Shown: positions 36,550 through 49,190 of the stretch, piece after piece
How the letters are laid out: each line of letters begins with the position of its first letter
Position numbering within the stretch: the stretch's first letter is position 1
From: Centropus unirufus
Lineage: Eukaryota > Chordata > Aves > Cuculiformes > Centropidae
Assembly (NCBI GenBank): GCA_013397695.1
Contig: VYZI01000035.1
Span: forward strand, 1,974,062-2,038,061
Direction: 5' to 3'
DNA length: 64,000 nucleotides
Position numbers and translations under genes: made by a program
Notes under the pieces: model-generated
Seen by the model: only the letters and a program-made list of their open reading frames with translations
Told to the model about the DNA's origin: nothing
The model's database searches: none

Positions 36550-36975
36550 ATGGTGACCTCCTATCAACAGACAAGGAGAAGCCTTGAGACACCCTACATA
36601 TTTTTTTTTTGCCTCAGTCTTCACTGGCAGCTGCTGTCCTCACCCCTCCTGGATCAATGGCCAACAGTATGGGAACCAAGGGATAATAGCCCCTCCCACT
36701 GTGGGGAAAGATAAGGTTTGTGACCTCTTGTGGAATCTGCATACATATAAGTCTATGGGACCTGATGAGATGCATCCCTAAGTCCTGAGGGAATTGGCTG
36801 ATGTGATGGCCAAGCCACTCTCCATGATATTTGAAGTCAAGGCAGTCAGAAGAAGTCTCTGGTGATTGGAAGAAAGGCACCATTGTGCCCATTTTTAAAA
36901 AGTGAAAAAAAGATGACCCTGGGAACTACCAACCTGTGAGCCTCACCTCTGTGCCTGGGAAGATTATGAAATAAA
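36550..36975 (+). mobile_element. CR1 LINE fragment, ORF2 at the start of the reverse transcriptase region
   Basis: The plus frame 36584-36781 reads 'FFASVFTGSC', 'PPTVGKDKV' and 'KSMGPDEMHP', a signature of CR1 ORF2 between the endonuclease and reverse transcriptase domains. After a stop, shifted frames continue 'VLRELADVMAKPL' and DNA matching the coding sequence for 'NYRPVSLTSVPGKI' ('gtgagcctcacctctgtgcc'). Stops and frameshifts make it dead. Unlike the other CR1 pieces here it lacks the 3' end, so it is an internal fragment left by deletion or is truncated on both sides. Confidence 0.9.
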
Positions 36976-38418
36976 TCCTTGCAAACTGAACTTATAAAAT
37001 CATACTCAGTATAAAATGAGACAAATAGCACTGTTTCCTCCACTAGGACAGGAGAAAAATATACTCTCTGAAAGGCACTGCTCTCTGCACTTTTGCCCTT
37101 TTCTGAGCTGGATGACTATCACCTGGGATTCCTATCGTGAACTGGTTTGCATTATTGTCCATTTTTGCCCTTTGTAGGCAAAACTGTCTACTTCCCTCGG
37201 TACTTAGAAAGATAAAATATGTTTATAAGTGCGGGTCATATCAGCCTGGCCATGTAGTTTCACATCAAAGTGACTGGTCAGAATTTAGACATATTGAAGA
37301 TCTAATCTTAATCTGACATTTAAATGAAACTTCAGGTCAATGTGGCCATATTAGCTGAAACCAAAAGGCAGAAAAATCATCAAGACCTCTGTGATATGAG
37401 GTTAATAAATTTCAATGGCCCTTCAGCGAGTTCAAGCATCTTTTAGTAGGGACTTAACATCTCATGATAATTGCATCCTTATGAAACAGAAATGATAGTG
37501 ACTGTCTTGCAGGAGAGTGATGGCAACTTATTTTTCACCTCATGCTGTCGAAGAAAAGAAACCCTTCCAAAGTAGATCCTGTTAGTCATAGTCAGACAAC
37601 GAGTGTCCTATTTCATTGTCAATTATTATATTTACGTATTTTCTTAGCAGGCTACTTTTATCATGGAGAAAAAAGGGTCAGTTTTAAGGGTAAGAGGTGG
37701 TGGACCATATTATTAAAAGAACAAGTCCTCAGCGGGGTGAGGAGGTTCCTGGGCTGGGGCTGCTGTCCTTAGGTACCTCCTGCTGCACTTTAACTAACCA
37801 CGATGCCCTGATTCATTTCTGAATTCTCCCGTTTGGTTGGAGGGCTCAGCTGCTGCCTGGACCACTCATCTGGTACCTCCACACCTGTGGATGAAGCACT
37901 GGGTCTTTTCCATCTGTCTGAGAAACAGGTCATGAATCTTTCAGTAGAAGGTAAATGTGCACAGCAGTGAGCACTGTGTTTAGCAGGGAGGACAGCGTCA
38001 CTTATCACTGTCTTCTGCCTAAAGAAAAAATATTTGATTAATTTTATAGGTTTTAAATTACGGCCTATCTACTATTGACAGATGTAAGCATGTGGACATG
38101 GTTTCATGTTTTACAAATCTTCCACATTCTGGATATCCTAATTACTTTCTATTTTATTTTATTAAAGCTTCTTCTAATCATCTCAGCCTTATTATGCTTG
38201 TCTGATACCCTAGGCTTGATGACACTTGTCTGTATAGTTTTCATGCATGATGTTAAATGCTTCCAGGCTTGAATCTCATGATCTTTTTATCCTGAAGCCC
38301 TTCCCTCCTTAGATAAAGTCCATGTGGGTGTGGAACCCGATAGTGTTGACTGCTCTAGGAATGCAATACCAAAACAAGTTGTGATTCCAAGCACTGAACT
38401 TCTGAGGTTTTACATTCA
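36976..38418. other. Unique sequence, no gene supported
   Basis: No recognisable repeat or gene. Frames of up to 76 codons (plus 37542-37772) have no domain. Confidence 0.5.
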
Positions 38419-38955
38419 CACTGGAGAAGATAGCTAATTCTGGAATACAGTGTCCAATTTTGTGGTCCTTGGTGCAAGACAGAGATCAACAAACTAGAGA
38501 GAGCAGAGTGGAGAACCACTAACATGTTGATGGGTGTGACTTCTGAAAAGAAGCTAGGAGAACTGGAAATCTTTAGCTTGAAGAAAAGGAAACTAAGGGG
38601 TTATTTAGTTGCAGTTGTTCACTCTCTTAAGGAGAATTGTGGAGAAGACACAGCTAGCATTTCCTCAGAGGTGTGCAGTGAAAGGACAAGAGGCGTGGGT
38701 GACAGTTGCAACAAGAGAAAATTTCATTCAGTATAAGGAGAAAAGGTCCTCACCAAGAGGGCTGTGAAGCACTGGCATGGGAACTGTGAAAGGCTGAGGG
38801 AACTCCGTCCTTGGAAACATTCAAAATACAGCTTCACAAGGCCTTGAAAGCTTTGCATCTAATCCTCTGAGCTAGGGATGACTCCAAATGAGCTCCAGAA
38901 CTCCCTTCCGACTCAAATATTTCTAGCATTCTGTGATAAATCTGTGATAGATTCA
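38419..38955 (+). mobile_element. CR1 LINE fragment, 3' part
   Basis: The plus strand follows CR1 from 'ctggaatacagtgtccaatt' through 'gagcagagtggagaaccac', a 'gagaactggaaatctttagc' block and 'aggacaagaggcgtggg' to 'ctcccttccgactcaaat', ending in two degenerate tail repeats (ATTCTGTGAT then AATCTGTGAT). It covers the ORF2 C-terminus and the 3' UTR. The plus frame 38524-38736 preserves a short ORF2 stretch ('EKKLGELEIFSLKKRKLRG'). Moderately diverged and inactive. Confidence 0.9.
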
Positions 38956-39130
38956 ATTTTTTATTATTTTTTTTTTGCAGGGATTACTGGAAGTCTCACT
39001 AACACTGGAATTACTGAAAGCAATGGAAGTAACAGTGTGTACTTGAAGTGATCCTGGAAGTGTCACTAACAATGTGAGTCCTCAGAGCTTTGGCAGAGGT
39101 GCAAAAAAAAAAAAAAAAAAAAAAAAAAGG
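38956..39130. repeat. Partial duplication and poly(A) tract after CR1 tail
   Basis: A 21-base word (CTGGAAGTCTCACTAACACTG, one base over a 20-mer core; copy at 39054-39074 differs at two bases) recurs 67 bases apart starting at 38987 and 39054. It is followed by an uninterrupted run of 26 A at 39103-39128. The A run could be a slippage product or the tail of an unrecognised retrocopy on the plus strand. Confidence 0.6.
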
Positions 39131-40801
39131 ATGGCACCCCAGTAAGAAGTGGGAATGGGAAAACAGTGCTAAAATAGAATCAGAAGATTTTACACCAGTA
39201 GTGAGTATGGAGGACCTTTGAAAGAAATTAATTGCTTGTTGTATGCTTAAAAGAAAGCACTTTGTAGACAGAAAGCAAGCAGTGGAGTATTATACATATT
39301 ATGAGACCATGAAAACCTTGGTTTTCATGTCTATCAGTGGGTACAACCAAAATACCACAAGGAATTGCCAGGTGAGTCTATTTGATCTCTGCTAAACAAG
39401 TGAATTAAACTGAGTTCAGTATAATAGGTTGTGGGACACAGGTTCTTCCCTTGCTAATGGGAAGATCCTAGAGAAACCACCTCCTGTAACTGTATTTGAG
39501 TAATGAGTGACCATTGTTAGTTTGTCAGTCTGTTATCATTAATTAAATTGCCTCTTTTTCAGCAAGAACTTAGTCTAGCCTGGACTCACCTACTGACGAG
39601 GCTCTACGTAGGCTTCTACCATCTACAGTGAGGGATACGGGCTATTACTTTACAAATAAGAAGATTCCTGGCAGCAATAAGAATGTACTTTAAAATTATG
39701 CCTTTGCTTCTGATTAATTGCATAGAGATTAAAGTTTCCAAATAATGGAAAACGGATAATTTAGTTTTGTACTGCAGAGAGTCTGGTGCTTTTGATATGT
39801 GTTTCTCAATGCATTAAGCTTACAAAGATTTTTTTAGACTAACAGAAATGCAGTCAGAAAAGAAGCAGACATTAAAAGATCCTTTTCATTAAGAGTTTAA
39901 CTTCTTGATATCACTAAATTCTTGGCACGACTCACTGAAGTCAGCATGTTACCCACAGAAGTGTAGAAGCTTCCTGCGGCAGAGATATTAACTTCACAGG
40001 AGAATTAGGATGGGATTGTAATTGGAATTGCTTTTGGCTAGCAACAAAGTAGAAAGCAAAGGTAGTACAGTAATAAAGTCATGGTCTTAGCACACTATAG
40101 TGACGAAGATTTGGCCAATGAAGTAGAAGTTAATTATTTGGTTGTTCTATGAGAATTTAGTACTCCAGAATCTCTACATATATTGCTCAAAAATATATAT
40201 TCTGGAAAAAGCTTGGGAAGACAAAATACAATGTATATAAAATAAGAAGGGCATTTCAAAACAGATTTCCTTTGGATATTTCTCTAAGGTGAAGAGGGTC
40301 AATGTCACCACATTATAGCTTAGGAAGATAGGCAAGACTGTAATCATGAATGCAAGCTGAAGCTCATTCAGTTGTCGCTCTGTACTGGCTTGGGAGGAAA
40401 CAGCTTTAATTTTAATATATATTAACTTGTGTCTCTTCTCCTGTTTAGTAGAACTAAGATCCTGTAATGTAGAGGAACTGTTGGCAGTGTACCAATTACT
40501 TAACAAATACTTACTAGTCCATTAAAACGGCATGCAGGAAGCTATAAAAAAGTAAAATGCCTGAAATAAAAATAAAAAGCCCCAGCTTTTCTTAATTTGA
40601 GTTTTTCTGGAGTTCTTCAGTGTTATTGTCTGCCAGGGACAAAGGGCTACCTGGCTGTTATTCATTCCCATGAAGAGAGAAAAGAGACACAAAACTGAGG
40701 AGGTACAACAGGGGAAGTGCTCACATTTGATTAGTTAGGCTTCACGGACTCGGAGCTATGTGATTTTCAGCTCTTTCCTGGTAATCCTATGAAACTAATG
40801 A
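39131..40801. other. Unique AT-rich sequence
   Basis: No repeat or gene seen. The minus frame 40174-40506 (110 codons) has no recognisable domain. Confidence 0.5.
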
Positions 40802-41035
40802 CTCATAGAACGGTTTGGGTTGGAAGGGACCTTAAAGATCATCTAGGTCCATGACCACCCCCCCTTTCCACCATGGACAGGGATCCATTCCACAACACCA
40901 GATTGCTCAAAACCCCATCCAACATGGCCTTGAACACTTCCAGGGACAGTGTATCCATAACTTCTCTGGTAAACCTTTCCTAGTGCCTCACTACCCTCCC
41001 AGTAGTGAATTAGTACCCTATGGTGATCCTAAATC
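40802..41035 (-). mobile_element. CR1 LINE fragment, 3' end
   Basis: On the plus strand this is the reversed CR1 3' UTR: 'ggtttgggttggaagggacc', 'ttaaagatcatctaggtcc', 'ccatccaacatggccttga', 'cacttccagggacagtg', then 'cttctctggtaaacctttcc'. It is close to the commonest avian CR1 3' end and covers only about 235 bases; the copy is 5'-truncated within or near the 3' UTR. Non-coding. Confidence 0.92.
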
Positions 41036-41803
41036 ACCTGAAGCTGTCAGCAGTGCCCAGTTCCCAGTCTGAGATCACTTCAATTTCTACATCAACACAT
41101 GTGATATTTGATCTCTCATAAAACATGTGAAGCCCGGATCTCAAATTAAAGTCATAACAGATAAAAGCAGGAATCCAAGTCTAACACTTTCAGAGGGGAA
41201 AAAAAAAAGTTGGAATTAGCTGAAAACTTCAGTTGGTCACTGGTGGCAAATGGGTGTTTACTGAGGAGTTTAGCTTTTCAGAAATACAAACCATGAACAA
41301 TTGGGGCTAAGAAAATTGCTTTGTATAAAGGAGTTGCATGGAAGATATGCTGATATACTGGAGTTATCTTACTGCTTAAGAAATTTATAGAGGTCTTATT
41401 TATTGGTTGAAATATAAATGAGACTTATTAGCATTTTTAACTTCTTTACTAGATGTGTTTTTGGTTAATAATGAAGTACAAGACAAATGGTGTTAATAAT
41501 AAAGTAGCAAATGCTAATACAAATATAAAATATTAATCTGGCCAGTAAGAATTTAGGCCTAGCCATTAGAAACACTTAGAAAATGAAAATGCAATAGAAA
41601 ACATGTAAAAGTCATGCTTAAAGTAATCTTTCTAAAATCATTCTCCAAATTGGAGAACTGTGTTATCAGAACCAAAAGATTTTGGACACTACAGATGCAG
41701 CTGTCAATATTTGTCTATAAACCTTTTAGTAAAAGTGTTGCTACAATTGCGAGAAACAAATTTAGGAAAAATAATGACTAGTATCTAGCCCAGTTGGTAC
41801 TAC
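41036..41803. other. Unique AT-rich sequence
   Basis: No feature recognised; low-complexity AT text around 41400-41560. Confidence 0.5.
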
Positions 41804-41847
41804 CAGATCTGCTCCAATAACAGATCTACTCCAATAACAGATCTACT
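41804..41847. repeat. Short tandem repeat, 17-bp unit, about 2.6 copies
   Basis: CAGATCTRCTCCAATAA repeats at 41804, 41821 and (partial) 41838. Units contain a BglII-type AGATCT palindrome. Likely replication slippage. Confidence 0.9.
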
Positions 41848-42429
41848 TAACATTAAGTGATGTATGGCATGAGTGAAGGAAAAGACAGGATAGATTTAGG
41901 AGAACATCATGTTTATTTTACATATATACATTAGCATGGTGCTTTATGATTTGTCCTCCTTGTTGCTGATTGTTTCCAAACTTTGCCAATATAATTTAAA
42001 AAGCATTATGCCTTGCCAAGAAAGCTGGTCTTTGTTTTCTTCCATGATGCTGGGGAACAATGTGAACTGGGATGAAAAGGGAGAACAGAGAGTGTACTGC
42101 TTCCATGGTGGCCATGAGTCAGTTTAGTAAGAAGATGACCCCAGAGCTCATGCATATGAGCAGTGCCACGTGGGGATTGTACTACCAGATGCCTGTTTTT
42201 GGGAAGATGGTCCTCCCAGCAGGCAGCCACTAGCAGTCTTCTTGCAGGTAGCAGATGGCTCAAAGTTATCTGGCTGCCCTAAGCACCCCCAGATTTCACA
42301 TGAAAGGACAGCGCTTTCTCATTTTTCATCTTTCCAAGGAGATTTCTGGCTACAGTCACTGTGATCCATGATGGTTCTGCTCCATTAGTCACTGTAATGT
42401 TCTTTACATGGAGCTACATCTTGAAGCCC
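41848..42429. other. Unique sequence flanking the mariner remnant
   Basis: No gene or repeat recognised. Minus frame 42006-42263 has no transposase similarity. Confidence 0.45.
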
Positions 42430-42800
42430 TCAGAGAAGGATATGAGGTCCGACACACCACACAAAAGAGACTATGCCTGTAACTCCTTTGATTTAATAAA
42501 TTAAGCAAATCAACTGCAATCACCTTAAAATAATCTCCTTCTGAGTTGAGACACAGCGGCATACAATGATACCAATGTTCAAAGCAATTCCACAGATCAT
42601 TTCCTGAAAGGCTGTTGAGGATCTCCATTATTTTTCTTTTGTGTCTTCTACTGGCAAAAAAATAGGTTCCTTGGTCTTTGGGATCTCTTCACCATAAGCC
42701 TCAGCCAATAATTTAAAAGTTTCCATTGTGGATGTCTTCAGTTTCACAAGAATCTTGGTATTAACTTGCTGTTCATACTTGCACACCAACATTTTCCAAC
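42430..42800 (-). mobile_element. Mariner-like (Tc1/mariner) transposon remnant with internal deletion
   Basis: Two adjacent minus frames resemble the two ends of a mariner transposase. Frame 42930-42628 carries, at residues 52-86 (about 42777-42673), 'VNTKILVKLK' and 'METFKLLAEAYGEE', the N-terminal helix-turn-helix that binds the terminal repeats. Frame 42628-42404 begins one base into the first stop codon. Its first 35 residues ('LWNCFEHWYHCMPLCLNSEG' then 'DYFK') match the C-terminal block of the family (W..R...C....GDYFEGD type). A full mariner transposase is about 340-350 residues; here the whole DDD catalytic core is absent, so the copy is dead and internally deleted. Terminal inverted repeats were not found, so the limits are approximate. 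Similarity was judged by eye. Confidence 0.7.
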
Positions 42801-45800
42801 CAAGAGTAGGAAAGCATCTATATTTCAGCACATGTACATTTTTACTGAATGAAGCCACTGAGTTGATTCTGGTCTCACTTGACAGGTTAGAACATGTTCT
42901 ATAAGCAGCTCTTTGTTTCTTCCCTCCCACTTTTATTTTCCAAGCTACAGGTTTAGTCTCAGGGGTTATTTTTTGTGCTGGGCTTCACATTTGGCAGGCA
43001 TATGCAAGACTGCACATTTTGCAAATAACTTCTTGTTTGAAGGAATTTCTTGGGAGTGCAAAACACCACCACTCTAAACTGCAGTGCAATGAGTTAACAT
43101 TGTTTCTAGCAAATATCTTTTCTGATTTCCAAGCTTTTGTTCCAGTGAGTAAGTCAGCATGGCGAGGCTGACAGGGGAAAGCCTCTACCTGGAGGCACAG
43201 AGACTCCTCGATATATGCCAGAGAGCACTTAGGAGATGAAATAATACTGAAGGTTGATGAGGCACATCCAGACCATCAGCAAAGGCATGGTTCTGCTCAG
43301 TTTTGTGAGCCCTGCTAATTATCCTACCCTGATCCAAAATGACCAAAAGGTGTTGGAAGGAAAAGTGAAGGACTGGGGACTCCCATCTGTTCCTTCGGTG
43401 ATGGGACAAAGCACATCCCCATGAAGATGCATCCAACAGTCAAATGTACGGCTGAGCAGATGGTGCAGTCAGGAGGCCATTCAACTGCTTTATCCAAGAA
43501 TATTTCATGAGTCATTCATTGACTGATGACAGAGTCCAAAATACATTAAAGGGGAGGAGAAACTTTCAACCTTGCTTGGCAAATCTGTTGAGGAGAATTT
43601 TAATCCAGGACCAAGACCAGTAAGGGACAGTAGACTGCAAATAAGTACAAACAATTTGGTCAAAGACTGAGAGACTAGAATTGAAAGTTACTCACTATTA
43701 GGCTGTAGAAGTAACAAAGGCCATCATAAACTAGGCTGTCAAACATTTTAGTTTTCCATATACATGATAAAAATTGCGGAGAATATATCTGCAAATCTGT
43801 AATTATTCATACAGATGATCAGAACATGATTTGATTTATAGAGCAGGCTTGAAAATTCACATAATTATGTATTTATATAAAAGGGTTTAGTGTATTCATG
43901 GGGAAAAGGAAGGAAGTGTTCCTTGCATATCAAAGGCATAGGCCATATCTGAATTCTTGAACGTAGTAGAAGTGAGTTGTGCTGAAAATCTCTGGATAGG
44001 GGTGAAAAGGATAAAAAGTGCATGCAACACAAAAGTAGGCCACCAAATGAGGAATGTGAATGAGCCTTTGTGAGAAACAAGCACAACCAACCAAAACACA
44101 AATCTTATGATGGTGGGGAATTAGCTGGGAAAGGAATAAAGGAACATGGAAGTTATAGCCATTCTTCTAATGAGTAGGAGACAAGGACCAATCTCTGCAT
44201 CCGAGGACAAGAATGCACACTGATTCACTTCCTCTCTGTGGAGGAAAATCCTTCTTTAGAGCAGATGGACAATGTCTGCAATTCACAGCATCTGATCCTG
44301 AGTCTACTCTGATCCCCTGTGGCCCAAGGTATAGTCATAAATTTGTATGACATCTTCCTTTGCATTTCAGTGTGTCTGAAATGATGCAAGGACTTTGTTA
44401 TTGCTCATAAGGCTTGTGCTTTCATAGTGAGAAGCTTAGAGCACATGCTGCTTACCCTGGGGTGATGTATGAATGCAGAGGCCTTCAAAAACAGGTTACA
44501 TAGTAATTTGTCAGGTGAGGTTTAAGTTAGGTGTTCGTTTCTTTGGAATGGGAGTAAAACCCAGATAGCTTCTCCATCTCTGCCTTCCAGGAAATCCTTG
44601 TTGTTTTGACAAAAAGAGAAGGAGGGAAGGGAAGACAAAAAGTAAGAAAATTTTAAAATTAAATAAAAATAAAACTATCAAATTGGAAAAGAACAATTTA
44701 AATACAAAATGTAAAAAGCTATTTCTATTTCTCCAGTGACTGAAAATTAAAGAAGGTGTTTTCCTACAAAAATATATTTTGCTGAGCAATTTTCTGTCAC
44801 AAACTGTTGGTCAGAAAATCTCAAAAAATATAACAATATGAATATCTTTAAAATGTGAAAGTCTCCTACTTTCCCACTTCAACATTTACCTTTTGTGCTC
44901 TTTTTCCATAGTTGATGTTCTACAGATTACTTCTGGGCTTTGTACACATGCATTTTCTGTGTTAGGACTGAAAACTTACCAAATCACTGTAACTCCTGAT
45001 CTGAAACAGGACATATGAAAAACCTCTGCCTTCTTGGCTTTTGGAAAGAGAATAGTTATCAGCATTTGTGATATCAGTTTGTGATTTGGAAGATTGTTGT
45101 GTCTTTTTACTGTATGCCTTTGTTCTATTTTTAATGCACAATATGCCTAGAACACCAGCAAGGTAGCTCTATTATTTGTCTATAAATTTGAACAAATAAT
45201 TGTACTAACTAAAGGAAACAAGACACCCAGAGGGGCTTTTGAATTTAGCTACCAAGGAAAACAGAGGTATGACCAAAACCCTAGGAGCTCAGGTACCTTT
45301 CCTTGTGTAGTCATACAGCACAGTGCTGTTACACACCTATAGATATTCCTATAAGTAATTACAAAGTGGATTATCAACCACCTTCATTTCAAATTAATGT
45401 AATTTACCTTGTCTTCCAGTAATGCTCCTCGGGTCACAGTAATACTCTGTTCAGAAGAAGAAACTTCACGTCTCCTTCGATGCAGGGAATATGCATTTCT
45501 GTAAGAATATGACTCTTACTGACTCACCTACTTCAAGGCCCCTGCTTGGCATCTGTGTATTTGTTGTGAGAGAGGATTGGGACCACTATGTGGGTCTGTG
45601 TGGTCCTCTTATAGTCTTGAGGTATTGCTCATTCAACAAGGCAGCCTATGAGGACCCTGAGACCATGCAGTTGTCATCACTGTAGAGCCTGGAGTCTGCC
45701 TTTATTGCAGGGACCTAGTTTCTTAGCAAATGATTTGATCTTCAAGAAAACTTGTGCTACTTGTGGGATATCACTCTCAGTTCAAGTCTGTGCAGGAAAG

Positions 45801-46080
45801 AGATCCTCTCTTAAAACTCAGTTTTAGTCAACTCCAGAAGATCTCTGAAGCCACCACCAGCTTGACTGTCTAAGTTCATTTTGGAAGTTGTGTACAGTTA
45901 ACTCCAGCTGTGACATACCATGCTTTTCCACAGTTTTCAAGCTGGGGCCATATGAGATTCATGTTAGCCTAGAGAGAGTAAGTGAGAGTAATACAACCAA
46001 CCCGTTGGTCCTTTCCTGTCTTGGCAAGAAACTGATTTAAAATGATAGTCTGTGTTACACTCACCACAATCTCTTGTGCT
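42801..46080. other. Unique AT-rich sequence
   Basis: No gene or known repeat recognised. Overlapping frames of 60 to 92 codons at 43185-43515, 43865-44101 and 44511-44789 have no domain. The first of these lies near the mariner remnant but shows no transposase similarity. Confidence 0.45.
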
Positions 46081-46125
46081 ACAGTTTGTAGCATTATAAT
46101 AAGTATCACAATTATTTCATATTAC
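46081..46125. repeat. Dispersed 45-bp repeat, copy 1
   Basis: Starts ACAGTTTGTAG and ends ATTTCATATTAC. It matches 49989-50032 at about 41 of 45 positions with one gap. The family is unknown. Confidence 0.75.
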
Positions 46126-48352
46126 ATGGCTAATAGCTTTGCACTATACAGAGGTTGTCTGAAGAAAAGACGATTAGACATTTTCTTCCATTAAAAAATA
46201 ATCTATTGTCATTAAAAATAACTTTATTTCGCCACTCATGAGTATTGTTAGGAGGCTTCACATTTGACAAACATCTTACTGAGGTTTACTGGTTGAACTA
46301 TTTTTCTCTGGTCCAGTAAAGATAAACAGGCCAATTTTTAAGAATTTATTTGCTTTACCAACCTTATTTCCACAGGGTTTAATAGTTGATTGATTACTAG
46401 CTACTTCATGTTTCTAGTAATGAAAAGCACTGGTTTATTCGGACTGCTCTGCTTTAGCAAAGGAAAAGAAAATGTAGTGATTTGCTAGAAATCTCAAGCA
46501 GAGTTTTGCAGCACGAAATTAGTTAGTTCAAAGGAGTGGATGTTCCAGAATAAATGCTGAGGCACTCCTATCTGCTGCCAAGGAAAATGTCTTTTGTAAA
46601 GCAAAGTACACACTTCAGTTGTTGGCATTTTAAGCAATATAATTAGAGAAGGAATACACACTCTCCTTGGTGCTTAGCAAATGCTTTATGGTCTGCTGAT
46701 AAACTTCACAATCCCTGAGTGTGGTGCCTCTGTTTTATAAGTCACTATTAGAACTGAGAAACTTAAACTCCCCTTATACTAAATAAAAAGAGTGGAGTGG
46801 TACAAGCAGGGTAATTTACCATTTTATGTTTCTGTACTTCGGTACATAAATTATATATGTTTCTGTCTAGTAATTTCAGATAAAAATACCATTTGTTAAT
46901 TATTTTTTTTCCTTTAACAGGATTTTCTTTTATGGGCTTGTGCTTACACTGTATTTTAAAGTAAACCAGAAAAAAATCGTATAGTTCTGTTTAGATGAAC
47001 AGTAGGGATGCTTGATATTTTGCTTGACTCACAGGATTTCCATACAGTGATTCTGCTCCTGCTCATCTGCCTCAAAAACAGATAAGGTCATTTCTTTGTG
47101 GAACTTGCTGCCTGAAAAGTAAAAAAAATTATGTTGTTTGGCAAAAAAAAAAAAAAAAAGTATATAAGAAAGTAACGGAGGAAAATCCCTAATTTACACT
47201 TCCACATCCCTAGGCAATTTTATGAACTATATGTTTAGGAAAGATAGCTTGGGACAAGCAGCTAACAATGGATTCCTTACTTTAGCTTTTTCATGCATGA
47301 GGTAATGTAATATATTAGATGAGGAATCAAGAGATTTTCTGAACATTCAGCCAAATCTTTACTTTGATGAATGAAAACCAAATCTCCAGCACTGGTCAAA
47401 GGATTATTTTAGAAGGTGATCTTTTAATTTCTTGGCAAGTGGCCAAGATATTCTGAAAATTGTCTTGGCATATCTCAGACCTCTGTTGTTGTATGGAATT
47501 TGCCTTTTACTCAGCTAGTGGAGCACTTTTTTTCATGCCCTGATTCATCCTTTTGCTTCACATCTTTTGAAAGTGTTGGTGGCTTATCTGTCCCAAATGA
47601 TGATCCCAGGGAGTTGAGTAAATGATCCCAGCAATATCTTTCAATCTGCCAAGCAAAAGGATGGAAGAATTTGAGGTTTGGCCTAACTATACAGTTCTCA
47701 TGAGATGAAATTAAAATACATTGAAAAAAGAGGATGTGGGAAAGAAAATTGAAAACCACTCTTTCACTGAATTCTCAGTCATCTCTTGTGCATAAAAATA
47801 CCCCAGAAGGGATTACTTTTTATCGCTTTCTTGTTAAATGAAGCACATATTCTAATTACAATATTAAGCAAAGTTATAATGATTAAAGGTCAAAGTAATC
47901 AAGAACTATCTTTACTCACAGTGTAATTTGCTCATTCTTATACAAAGAACTAGCTCAGCCAGCTCTCTTCCCTCACTGCCCATGATAAGGAAATTAGGCA
48001 ATTGTTTTGAACGGACGCAAGGGCAAGTGGCATATTACAGCTAATTAAGATATTGATTTAACGCTTGCCCACAGGAGAACTGAGTAGAATGCAAAGTTTT
48101 ATTTCTTTTTTAGCTTTATTTTCCTTGTAAAACTTCACAAGCTTAGTGAGTAGACAGTGGCTTTGAATGCTGCAGCTGGTTGAGTTGGCCTGGCAGAGTC
48201 CCGTCCTCAGTCCTTTGAGGGACCGGGGCATTTTGGCTCCACCACAGAATAAAAGACTGGGGCACTGCTGCCTCAAGAATCCCAGAAATATGAGTCTACC
48301 TGTGGTCTGTAGACTAAATAGCTGGTGGCAAACACTGAAATTTACTGTAGTC
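46126..48352. other. Unique AT-rich sequence
   Basis: No gene recognised. An A run of about 17 bases lies at 47143-47159. The minus frame 48058-48357 has no domain. Confidence 0.5.
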
Positions 48353-48446
48353 TGCATCCTTGGAGATATTAAAAACTTGACTTTGTGTCCTGAAACGATC
48401 TGATGGGTCCTTTCCCACCTCTGCTGTACTGTGATCCTGTGATGTA
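48353..48446 (+). mobile_element. CR1 3' end scrap
   Basis: 'ctgcatccttggagatatta', then 'cgatctgatgggtcctttcc' and 'actgtgatcctgtgat' follow the CR1 3' end ('ccttggagatattcaaaacc', 'gatctccagaggtcccttcc', 'attctgtgattctgtgat') with a deletion in the middle. Old and short; the upstream limit is uncertain. Confidence 0.7.
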
Positions 48447-49013
48447 TTTGGCACCAATGGGAGACACCAACAATCGCTGAGAGCTTTTCTAAATCAGTGG
48501 GGAAAGGGAAGGTTTCTTACTTCAGGGTTTGCTTTTATCTTCAATTTGGTCTTCATTTAGTTCAAATCAATCCCAAATTCTGTCAGATCATGAAACCTAC
48601 CATATTCTGGGGCACATAATTTTGCACGTTTTGCCTGTGTTTATATAAGTTCAGTCCAAGTAACTATGAATTCATCCAAGCCATAGACCAGTTTTACCTT
48701 CAGCTAACAAACCATAGAAATTTGTGGCTCAAATTGTGATTCCTGTACTATGAGGCTGCCTGGAGCTGCCTTTCCTTCTGAATATCAAGCAGACTTTAGT
48801 CTCTGTCTTATAGTTCTGCATCTTAAAAATTGATAATCCAGCAGTAAATTTCTGCCTGCTGGAAAATTTTAATCAGAGCCGAGAATGAATACAATAGAAT
48901 AATTAGGCATCTCGAGTACAGTACTGTCCCCCTAATTTTGTTGAGAAATCATCGCCCTTGATCTTGATGGGAGAGCTGCCAAGTAGATATCTTGCAGATA
49001 CTGTTAGATCCAC
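48447..49013. other. Unique sequence between two CR1 scraps
   Basis: No feature recognised. Confidence 0.5.
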
Positions 49014-49190
49014 CTGAGGCTGTCTCTGCTGCAGGCTGAACAAACCCAATTCCCTCAGCTTCTCCTTCCAGGAAAAGTACTCAGGTCCTCATCATCATCA
49101 TGGCCCTCTTCTGAACTTGCTCCAGTTCATTGATGCGTTTTCACATTTTAGGACCAAAACTATCTGCACAATCTAGATGTAAGATAATGA
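49014..49190 (-). mobile_element. CR1 internal scrap (ORF2 C-terminal region)
   Basis: The plus strand reads 'caggctgaacaaacccaatt', 'ccctcagcttctccttcc', 'atcatcatggccctcttctg' and 'acttgctccagttcattgat', the reverse complement of the CR1 segment that encodes the ORF2 C-terminus. Both ends fade out, so it is an old fragment lacking the 3' tail. Confidence 0.82.

Noticed and set aside
43185..43515. Minus frames near the mariner remnant, tested as its missing core
   Set aside because: No DDD-type motifs or mariner similarity, and the order relative to the N-terminal part is wrong.
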